Shown here piece by piece: positions 57,101 through 64,000 of a stretch of 64,000 nucleotides of DNA (positions are counted from its first letter, which is position 1; each line of letters begins with the position of its first letter). The translations under genes and the position numbers were made by a program. The notes under the pieces are model-generated. The model did not search any database. It saw only the letters and a list, made by a program, of their open reading frames with translations, and was not told where the DNA came from. This DNA comes from Liolophura sinensis (lineage: Eukaryota; Mollusca; Polyplacophora; Chitonida; Chitonidae): contig NC_088304.1 of assembly GCF_032854445.1 (NCBI RefSeq), positions 30,821,732 through 30,885,731 on the forward strand, in the 5' to 3' direction.

Positions 57101-57299
57101 ACGCATTAACGTGTGCAGAAAGGCTCCATACTACGAACACAGGGTTCTTTTTAATCAAACTGGAGGACGCAGTAACGTGTACAGAAAGCCTCCATACTGA
57201 GAATACGAGGTTCTCTTTAGTCCCGCTGGAGGACGTATTAATGTGTTCAGAATGGGTCTAAACTAAGACCACGTTGTTTTCTTTAGTCATGATGGAGGA
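57096..57299. repeat. 66-bp tandem repeat, three copies
   Basis: 'ggagg' starts at 57096, 57162, 57228 and 57294, exactly 66 bp apart. Units share 'acgtgtgcagaaaggctcca' and 'gggttctttttaatc' with increasing divergence. Confidence 0.92.
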
Positions 57300-57309
57300 G
57301 GTAAATGTA

Positions 57310-58660
57310 TTAAGATGATGATATACTTATCAAAATAAATAAGGTTTTATCTTTAGTCACAATAGAGTGTACAGACCCCAAGCTAGGATTGGCGAAGGCA
57401 TGGGGAAGAGCCTTCCCAGCCAAATGAGCCGGGCGTCCGGGGGGCCTGCGGATTGCATTGCCAGAAATGCCTTCGTCGCGTCAAAAGGGTAGTTTTACAT
57501 CTAACATCGGGATAAATTAAGTGTTCTAAAATATTTATTTTAGTAAGCTTTGTAATCCTCATGGTCAAACGGGATCCTTAATCGCAACGCATGCTGCTGT
57601 ACCCGATTCGATAGATAGACCCGATTCCAGCCGACTCCGGAACTTCGGAAACCATGCCTCAGGCACTGTAGATGTCTTAACTAACGGGTTTCCGATTTGG
57701 AAGTAACTCTCGGGATTTGGAGGCGAAAAATAACTACACGTATGTACGAGATCACATGCCGATGGAATTATTGTGCATAGTATTGAAAATTAAAAATACG
57801 AGAAAAATACTTTACAAAGGACAGTTTCTTAGGCATGGCGCTAGGTACTGCGGTTTCACGTGGGATGGCGGACGTTCCGAGAGGCATGGCGGAGCGCCAC
57901 TCGATAAAACTCTAGCCAGGGCTCTGCAGTATAGCACTCTCGATACCTGTTTGTTCCAAAAGCTACGTCAGAGAGAGACGTATGCATAATACTCCTTCTC
58001 TTGTGCGACGAGCCAAAAATATTGTCTTCTCAGAATGTTAGTGTATACTCGTTTTATTAATGGTATACTGAACAAACTATTATAGCTAAGGTTGTTGATC
58101 CTAGGTTGACGATACCTAGCTCTTTCATAAAACCGAATTTTAGTCCAGCGCAATTAAAGGCATTTCACCCGAATACCAGAATTTTGTTCGAAAACCAAAC
58201 TTCAAGATTTGTATAACGTATAACTGAGACCTTTTCAGTTATTACTTGATCGTTTTATTTCCCAGTTGCAGATTATTGGCTTATGGATTAATGTCAAACA
58301 AACTAATTACTGGGTGTGTTGTAAAATATGTATGAATTATGAACAAAACGTTTTATATGTCGTTAATTCTTACAGTAAAATCTTAACACCAGTTTATTTT
58401 TGTTCATTTTTACTCAGTGATAATATATTGCTATGATTGCAGTATAAGTAGGATCATCACAGTTCGTTAGGTCTTGGTGACAATAAGCGACTGACGGTGT
58501 TCGTTTCACCGTCTGCGCAGCAGAAACGCTCTTTACGGACTACTTGTCTCCCACCGATATGGGGTGCATGCATGTATCCGTGCGTCACACGTGGGAAAGC
58601 TGGTCACTGACTATTCATAGATCGGTGGTTTGCGTCGAATACTATCGTTTCCACCTATAG
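57310..58660. other. Intergenic, nothing recognised
   Basis: No coding homology or identified repeat. Confidence 0.5.
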
Positions 58661-58670
58661 TATCCCACTC

Positions 58671-58860
58671 GGGGCATCCGTAGCCGAGGGGATTTGCACG
58701 CCAGCACGGTGCAATGACCCAGGAGCCTCTCGTCAATGCGGTCGCAGTGAGTTCAAGTCCAGCTCATTGTTTCCTTTCCAGCTGTACGTGGGAAGGTCTG
58801 CCAGCAACCTGCGGATGGATGTGGGTTTCCCCCTGGCTCTGCCCGGAATCCTCCAACCAA
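58671..58860 (+). mobile_element. SINE with complete tRNA head, 3' truncated
   Basis: 'ggggcatccgtagccgaggg', 'cggtgcaatgacccaggagc', 'gtgagttcaagtccagctca' and 'cgtgggaaggtctgccagca'. It breaks off at 'ggaatcctccaacc' before the usual tail. Confidence 0.9.
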
Positions 58861-58864
58861 AGTT

Positions 58865-59333
58865 ACACACGTTGGTAACCAGTCGTTGCCATTCATAAAG
58901 ACGGGCCTGAATATTTGCTTGTTTTTATTTTGCTTGGTCTTCAACGCCGATTTCAACATTATTACGGCCCTTTCACACCAGTGTTTCCCCTACAGATTGG
59001 TTTCAATTCTGACACGTTGAAGGCAGTAGGCGTACTTCACGGAAAGCGAGTCTATCAGTACTTGGTCCATCCTCTTAGGGCGAGTGCAAAAGCCAAGTAA
59101 TACCGTGATTGCCGATGTTGAAATCTTAGATCTGGCACTGAAGCCCACATCTGCTGCTTATCGAAGGGCCTTTTATACACGGGTCAAGTAATTCACAGGC
59201 TTTTTTTGACACTGATGAAAGACAGTATAGCTTACACCAATTCCTTGATGTGACTGATCTTTAGTTTGTCCTCAGTATAAGCACACATCTTCAGGACAGC
59301 GAGATGCGAACCCCAGTCAGGGACAGAGTATGT
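58865..59333. other. Left flank of the 4.6-kb transposon
   Basis: No recognised gene or repeat. It ends in ATGT (59330-59333), the candidate target duplication. Confidence 0.5.
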
Positions 59334-59786
59334 GGACACAGACCCCCATTACAACTTCCGTTTTTCGGTAGGGACGATTGTAGTTCTGTGAATTTTAGGG
59401 TATAAAGTCTTTTTTTGCTCCCAGGCGTCAATTTTTGGTGCACAGGTGCATGCTTGGTATTAAAATGCTGGAAACTGTCTAAACTTTGAGGAGGTATGAG
59501 CTTTATTGATGAAAGTTTGAAATTCTGGGCGAGAGGACACAAGGTGTGAGGTAGTGATGAGGCTGCGAGTGACGTCCCCTTGGCGTTGCTAGGCACGCCT
59601 CCCAGCTGCCGGCATGGAAAGGTCCAGATTTTGACGGTCAACCTATGTCAAGATTTTTATGGCTTCTTTCTCACAGGCTGGGCCAGGTATGCACCAAAGC
59701 TTAATGGCCACGGAATGTTTGGGACTGAGCTACAGCGCTAGACGTTAACATTGTCGCTTATGGAAAATTAATGGGGGTCCGAGGCC
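59334..59786. repeat. Left 453-bp direct repeat of the transposon
   Basis: It is identical by eye to 63466-63918. It is bounded by GACCCCCATTA (59341-59351) and TAATGGGGGTC (59769-59779), so the repeat itself has inverted ends. A ~105-codon minus-strand frame inside has no recognisable homology and is probably fortuitous. Confidence 0.93.
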
Positions 59787-60044
59787 TGTACTGACGAAGT
59801 CACCAAAATGTGAAAAATGTCACTATGCGCTTAGATTTCGCAGCAGCCTGATAATTTTTGGTGGGTATGTCTGTGATGTGTTTTGCATTGATTGGGCCGT
59901 TTCATAGCTTCTTGGGGCTATTTACATTTTGAAAATATCCATTTTGATGAAAAATCGGTAAAATGCTGTTCAGCGTAGGGTAGCATGTGTATAGGCATCC
60001 TGAAATGAACAACATGCAACGTTGTAGTATTCCTACGCTTGAAA

Positions 60045-60428
60045 ATGGAGACGTTCAGAGCAGAAATTGCTGCAAAAATTGAAAGTTTCAGTGTTTATAG
60101 TGAAAACGGAGCCTGTCGAGTGTGGACTGGACCATTGACGAGGGATGGTCGATATGGTCTTGCCTCCTACAAAGACCCCGTCACACATCGATGGAAGAAG
60201 AAACACATCAGTAGACTTGTTTATATGGCCAGACAGGGGCTGTCACATTTAGATCCCAAGCTTGATTGTTCACACGTGTGCCACAACACACGCTGTGTAA
60301 ATGTGGACCACATAAGCTTGGAACCACATTGTGTTAACAATAACAGGCAGCACTGCTGTCTCGGCCATGGGCAGTATGCAAGGTGCATGTTGCATTTAAG
60401 ACTGAGCAGGTTGGTTTCCCCTCATTAA
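60045..60428 (+). CDS. His-Cys-box (I-PpoI-like) endonuclease
   Basis: The product is 127 aa from ATG 60045; a TTG six bases upstream is in frame but not a credible start. Residues 74-89 read DCSHVCHNTRCVNVDH, almost the same as the active-site segment of the homing endonuclease I-PpoI. By that family's layout, H77 is the catalytic base and N98 (H89+9) holds the metal. C24, C79, C84 and H89 would bind the first zinc, and C104, C105, H108 and C114 the second. An upstream CRVWTGPLTRDGRYG segment is typical of the zinc-loop endonuclease domain seen in invertebrate genomes. All expected catalytic and zinc residues are present, so it looks functional. It lies 258 bp inside the left direct repeat and converges on the transposase. 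An AATAAA follows the stop at 60433-60438. The role (self-mobility, donor cutting, or cargo) is unknown. Confidence 0.85.
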   Translation: METFRAEIAAKIESFSVYSENGACRVWTGPLTRDGRYGLASYKDPVTHRWKKKHISRLVYMARQGLSHLDPKLDCSHVCHNTRCVNVDHISLEPHCVNNNRQHCCLGHGQYARCMLHLRLSRLVSPH

Positions 60429-60432
60429 AAAT

Positions 60433-60438
60433 AATAAA
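60433..60438 (+). promoter_or_regulatory. AATAAA after the nuclease gene
   Basis: Canonical polyadenylation hexamer five bases past the stop codon. Confidence 0.5.
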
Positions 60439-60480
60439 TAACAGATTGTTTTAGATTTTGCTCAATTTCTGTTATCATTT

Positions 60481-60486
60481 TTTAAT
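60481..60486 (-). promoter_or_regulatory. ATTAAA after the transposase gene
   Basis: Variant polyadenylation hexamer on the minus strand, about 51 bases past the transposase stop. The two convergent genes therefore appear to end in the same 110-bp gap. Confidence 0.45.
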
Positions 60487-60536
60487 TTCTTTCATAAGCA
60501 ACAACAGCAGTGACAAATTATATACAAAATTGGCGG

Positions 60537-62591
60537 TTACAAATATCTAGTGTATGTGTGATCTGTTTGGGTGTTGTCCAGCTGTCCCTTGGCATAGTCA
60601 GTTTTTTCTTCTGGATTTGAAAGCCTGTACTCAATGTGCTCTCGAAGTTTTCTGGCTGTATTGCGGAGTGATCTCCCCTTAACTGTCTGTCGCTTCTTAT
60701 AAACCTTGTGGTACTGGTTCACCCTTTCAATCTGTTGTACTGTTCTCTCGCTCCTAGGTGAAATACTGGCGCCGACAGCTTGGAGTTTGGCAGCCGTGGA
60801 CTTGTCCTGGCCATTGTTAAGTCTGTGGATTGTGGACGCCGCCCTTCCCTCCATATTTCTGCTGTAGTTTACATTCTTGGGCAAGGAGACGCTGAGTGAT
60901 CTGTTGACAGCTTCGCACTTTTGAGTGCTGGTGTTCATCCGGAGACTGGTGACGGCTGTCTCGCTCAACCTCATGTGCAGTACTTCGGTCAATAGTTTCG
61001 TGTCGTTGTCATCCATGTTAAAAGGGCAGAGTTTACTGGTGGATAAAAACAGGGACCTCTCCCACCAGCTGCTGGTTTCCCCTCCGGAGCAAACCACACT
61101 GTTCCTGCGGCATTTGGAACAGTCCCCACCGTAACACCTGACCGTTGCATCCACAACCCTGGGTAGGCAAGTTTTTATTTTCCTCATGTCACCAATGTGC
61201 TCAGACATAAGTTGAGAAAATATCAAGCTACACCTGGCCTTAACATCCTGACTCAACACCTTCTGTGCTTTCTTCCTGGCTTCCCTCGTTCGGCCCTGTC
61301 CTTCGAACATGGCATCGCTGAACTTAGCCTGGTTACATTTCTTGAACTGGGATCTACCAAGGTGCGTGGGGTCTGCTAACCGTTCGACCTCCCACAGTGG
61401 CTCGACCAGTCGGATGCCGTCCTCCACTCCCTTGGCTGACCTGGAGTCGCCGTCTGTGGTTACATGTTTGGCAAAAACACCTTGCCTCGCCAATCCCTCG
61501 CCAATCTCGTTCCCCATATTATACTCGGACCAGGGGGCATGTGGGTTTGTGTTCGCTGTGCACTCCTCGTGTCCTCCAGGGCACTTTACTTGGAAGCCTT
61601 TTCCTCTTAGCCAGGACCCAGTCCAACACAATTTATTCTTCAGTGCTGCGGAGACAATGTATTGGTTGTCTGTTGATGTCTCCACAGCCAGGGAAATTGC
61701 TTGTGAAGCATTCTGGCCCGGTTTCTTGGGACTGGTTATGGTAATGCTGTTGTAGCGAGTGTCTGTGGCCAGATCTATTGTGCTGTCATCCTCTCCTCTT
61801 TGCCTTTTGTATGCCTTTACCTCTTCCACCTTATTTGCCATATCCTCTCTGTTCAGCTTTGCGATTGCAGATGCGACATGGTTTGCAGTGCGATGCATGT
61901 TCCTACGAGTGGCAGGCGGCACGTCCATCGCTGCAAATAGGAGTCTGGCTCGGGTGTTCCCCATTGGTGTGTCCTGGAGGCCTACTTGAAGAGCTCGGTT
62001 CACCGCCGCAGCTTTTTGGCCAGGTCTGTTGCATTCTACCTCTTTGTAGAATTTGTGGAAGCCAGATACATAGTCACAGTCACAGCACTTAAAACTGAAC
62101 GCCCAGGCTAAACCCCACTTTTTCTCTGCAGCTATCTCTAACCTGGGCAGTGGACAGTGGTCCTTGGTCTCACTGTGCTCAAGCATAACTTTGTTCCATA
62201 TACACACCATTTTCTGTATATCTATGAGTCGCATTCCTTCAGCAGCCCATTCCCGCTCATGTGTATCTCTGTCTGATCCAGCCGTGGAATCTACCTTGCA
62301 CCGTCTTGGCCGCTGTATTCTCTTTGTGTCAGGCTGGTGTGTTCTTACAGCCTCCTGATTGGGCTGGAAATCTGTGTCCATCAAGGAACACCCAGGCACA
62401 GGATTCAGCATGTCTGTAACTGCTGACAGGTTATTTGAGCCATTCTGGGCCTTTCCAGCTTGAAATCTAGACTGTTTCCTCTTTCTGTCTCCCTTCATGG
62501 TGTTTTGGGGTAGATTGTTTGCCTTGTTAACTGTCAGACTGACCAATATAGGTGTACTTGGTGGCTGCCTGATTGGAAATGTTAAATTCAT
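60537..62591 (-). CDS. Mutator-like DDE transposase
   Basis: A single uninterrupted frame of 684 aa. It resembles the large 'Mutator-like transposase domain' family common in marine invertebrates. Blocks in order: a basic low-complexity N-terminus (33-100), then a zinc-like cluster KCCDCDYVSGFHKFYKEVEC (168-187). ATDTRYNS (276-282, first catalytic D277) and WTGSWLRGKGFQVKCPGGHE (323-342) follow. Next are TTDGDSRSA (378-386, second catalytic D380 or D382), ADPTHLGRS (406-414), a C-rich insert (C486, C491, C494, C501) and TQKCEAVNRSLSVSLPKNVN (556-575, catalytic E560). The C-terminus is basic, fitting a nuclear DNA-binding protein. All three acidic residues are present and there are no internal stops. 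Family placement is by eye and the exact catalytic Asp in the DGD is inferred. Translation may begin at Met32 (62498) rather than Met1, because a TATA box lies only 15 bp before Met1. Confidence 0.85.
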   Translation of the reverse strand: MNLTFPIRQPPSTPILVSLTVNKANNLPQNTMKGDRKRKQSRFQAGKAQNGSNNLSAVTDMLNPVPGCSLMDTDFQPNQEAVRTHQPDTKRIQRPRRCKVDSTAGSDRDTHEREWAAEGMRLIDIQKMVCIWNKVMLEHSETKDHCPLPRLEIAAEKKWGLAWAFSFKCCDCDYVSGFHKFYKEVECNRPGQKAAAVNRALQVGLQDTPMGNTRARLLFAAMDVPPATRRNMHRTANHVASAIAKLNREDMANKVEEVKAYKRQRGEDDSTIDLATDTRYNSITITSPKKPGQNASQAISLAVETSTDNQYIVSAALKNKLCWTGSWLRGKGFQVKCPGGHEECTANTNPHAPWSEYNMGNEIGEGLARQGVFAKHVTTDGDSRSAKGVEDGIRLVEPLWEVERLADPTHLGRSQFKKCNQAKFSDAMFEGQGRTREARKKAQKVLSQDVKARCSLIFSQLMSEHIGDMRKIKTCLPRVVDATVRCYGGDCSKCRRNSVVCSGGETSSWWERSLFLSTSKLCPFNMDDNDTKLLTEVLHMRLSETAVTSLRMNTSTQKCEAVNRSLSVSLPKNVNYSRNMEGRAASTIHRLNNGQDKSTAAKLQAVGASISPRSERTVQQIERVNQYHKVYKKRQTVKGRSLRNTARKLREHIEYRLSNPEEKTDYAKGQLDNTQTDHTYTRYL

Positions 62592-62605
62592 ATTTTTCCT
62601 CTCTG

Positions 62606-62613
62606 TTTATATA
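62606..62613 (-). promoter_or_regulatory. TATA box of the transposase gene
   Basis: The minus strand reads TATATAAA at 62613-62606. A CCAAT motif (plus strand 'cagccaatcagc', about 62716-62727) lies some 110 bp upstream. A start site 25-30 bp downstream of the TATA box would fall inside the first ~10 codons of the long frame, favouring Met32, whose context caccATGA is strong. Confidence 0.55.
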
Positions 62614-62629
62614 TTGTAGATGCCAATGT

Positions 62630-63465
62630 GACACCCTTTGATGTTACTGTGCAGAGTAATAACCTGCTGTGAGACAACAGCAATGGTGCAGGGAGGTTTT
62701 TGCATGGTGAGCTGGTCAGCCAATCAGCAGTCATGGGGGAGGAGGGCAGGGGGGGGGGGTGCCTGGCTGGGTGGTCTTTTAAAGGGTTTCATCATGTTAT
62801 TCAGTGGGGAACTGGGATACTAGTCTTTTCTTAAGTCCTGTCCACTAAAAAAGTGCCTGTGAGTAGATCTTCATCACCTTGAGGCATTATTCTTGCTTTG
62901 ATTTTGGTCACAAGTGATTGTTCCGAAATCGTGACAATCCGCTTTGATACCCCCTACCACACTGTCAGTCAATTTTTTTCACATAGTTGCTGAAGTAAAT
63001 GTCTTATATTTTGACATTTAATTGTCAGATAAATTACCTATATTTTGATGTATGCTTTGACACTTTTGGCTTGTAACTTTGATATTTAAAGCTGCTCTGA
63101 GTAGAAAAGTCTTCTTAAAAATGTATATTTCTCTAAATGGTTGCTTTTGAAAAGTCTAAAGTGCTCTGTCAATGTGATTTTTTTAACTTTTCTTGCAGAT
63201 AAACATCTTGTCTTTCCAAAACAGTTGACCTGATGGAGATATCTCGAACGGTATATGCACTGCAAGGCTTCAAAGTTTACCCCTCAGAGTTTTTTCACCC
63301 TGGAAAAAAGACACATGTTCAAGATGGGGGTACCCCAACTTGAATTCATTCAACTCCAAAGTTTCTGCATGTATCAAGCCCTAATTTTGCCTGTGAGGTT
63401 CAAAAGTGTCAGGAATTGTGTGGTGCAAAAATTATTGATTTTGAAAAAAGGTGGCTGGTGTGATA
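62630..63465. other. Internal non-coding part of the transposon
   Basis: It lies between the transposase promoter and the right direct repeat. It includes a G-rich run (about 62745-62759). No recognisable gene. Confidence 0.5.
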
Positions 63466-63918
63466 GGACACAGACCCCCATTACAACTTCCGTTTTTCGG
63501 TAGGGACGATTGTAGTTCTGTGAATTTTAGGGTATAAAGTCTTTTTTTGCTCCCAGGCGTCAATTTTTGGTGCACAGGTGCATGCTTGGTATTAAAATGC
63601 TGGAAACTGTCTAAACTTTGAGGAGGTATGAGCTTTATTGATGAAAGTTTGAAATTCTGGGCGAGAGGACACAAGGTGTGAGGTAGTGATGAGGCTGCGA
63701 GTGACGTCCCCTTGGCGTTGCTAGGCACGCCTCCCAGCTGCCGGCATGGAAAGGTCCAGATTTTGACGGTCAACCTATGTCAAGATTTTTATGGCTTCTT
63801 TCTCACAGGCTGGGCCAGGTATGCACCAAAGCTTAATGGCCACGGAATGTTTGGGACTGAGCTACAGCGCTAGACGTTAACATTGTCGCTTATGGAAAAT
63901 TAATGGGGGTCCGAGGCC
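63466..63918. repeat. Right 453-bp direct repeat of the transposon
   Basis: Same sequence and orientation as 59334-59786, with GACCCCCATTA at 63473-63483 and TAATGGGGGTC at 63901-63911. It is followed at once by ATGT. Confidence 0.93.
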
Positions 63919-64000
63919 ATGTACATAAGACTCAATTATACCACTGACGCCTTCAGCTGCCCTCACACCAGCCTCGATCTCGTTTGCATCAAAGCTGGGT
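63919..64000. other. Right flank, possibly coding
   Basis: 82 bp of higher GC than the intergenic average, with at least one open frame on each strand. On the minus strand it reads PSFDANEIEAGVRAAEGVSG and IIESYVH. No family recognised, and it is too short to call. Confidence 0.25.

Larger units (their letters stand above)
59334..63918. mobile_element. 4.6-kb transposon with LTR-like direct repeats, His-Cys nuclease and Mutator-like transposase
   Basis: The ends are 453-bp direct repeats (59334-59786 and 63466-63918) in which I find no mismatch. The outermost 18 bp form inverted repeats: the left starts GGACACAGACCCCCATTA and the right, read in reverse, starts GGCCTCGGACCCCCATTA (15 of 18 match). 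ATGT occurs immediately outside both ends (59330-59333, 63919-63922), a plausible 4-bp target duplication. The inside carries two convergent intronless genes: a His-Cys-box endonuclease (plus) and a 684-aa DDE transposase (minus). No reverse transcriptase, integrase or gag is present, so it is not an LTR retrotransposon. Sequence identity of the repeats and intact genes suggest a young, possibly active copy, or an assembled tandem/circular form of a 4132-bp unit. Confidence 0.85.

Noticed and set aside
59334-59641. Minus-strand ~105-codon frame inside each 453-bp repeat
   Set aside because: It is present in both repeats simply because they are identical; no family resemblance, no promoter. 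Kept only as a remark.
60925-62092. Plus-strand frames of 60-148 codons opposite the transposase
   Set aside because: Antisense shadows of the 684-codon transposase frame.
59334-63918. LTR retrotransposon
   Set aside because: Direct repeats suggest it, but the ends are not TG...CA in the usual sense, there is no reverse transcriptase, RNase H, integrase or gag, and the enzyme present is a DDE DNA transposase.

Overview
This window is animal nuclear DNA, most likely from a mollusc or another lophotrochozoan. Genes are broken by introns with GT/AG borders, intergenic DNA is AT-rich, and the window is full of short interspersed repeats. The commonest repeat is a tRNA-headed SINE ending in (ATAA)n, with about 15 copies. 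No bacterial-style operons are present, and almost all open frames outside the genes below are chance or repeat-borne. Species assignment is inference only.

Layout. (1) 1-6.3 kb, plus strand: the last five exons of TYW1, the radical-SAM enzyme that builds the tricyclic core of wybutosine in tRNA-Phe. The window opens inside one of its introns. (2) 9.98-14.71 kb, minus strand: a complete five-exon POP5 gene (163 aa), a protein subunit of RNase P/RNase MRP. It is convergent with TYW1. A 78-bp minisatellite that looks amplified from the start of POP5 exon 4 sits right against that exon. (3) 15.6-22.35 kb, plus strand: a complete four-exon TXNDC17/TRP14 gene (123 aa), divergent from POP5 with about 0.9 kb between start codons. 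Its third intron carries a perfect 49-bp inverted repeat and a CpG-rich MITE-like element. (4) 22.5-37.2 kb: no recognisable gene. It holds minisatellites (41, 37 and 56 bp units, plus a degenerate ~110 bp unit), a foldback MITE and SINEs. (5) 37.2-56.4 kb, plus strand: an adenosine-receptor-like class A GPCR (355 aa) in two coding exons separated by an 18.1 kb repeat-filled intron. (6) 56.4-59.3 kb: repeats and SINE fragments. (7) 59,334-63,918: a 4.6 kb mobile element, the most unusual object here.

The mobile element has two apparently identical 453-bp direct repeats at its ends. Each repeat is itself bordered by an 18-bp imperfect inverted repeat, and the whole element is flanked by a candidate 4-bp duplication (ATGT). 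Inside are two convergent intronless genes. One is a small His-Cys-box nuclease resembling the homing endonuclease I-PpoI. The other is a 684-aa Mutator-like DDE transposase. This pairing of a homing-type nuclease with a DDE transposase inside LTR-like direct repeats is the best candidate for an undescribed system.

Three host genes (TYW1, POP5, TXNDC17) are compact housekeeping genes: tRNA modification, tRNA 5' maturation, and cytosolic disulfide reduction. Their clustering is not evidence of a joint function, although two act on tRNA.
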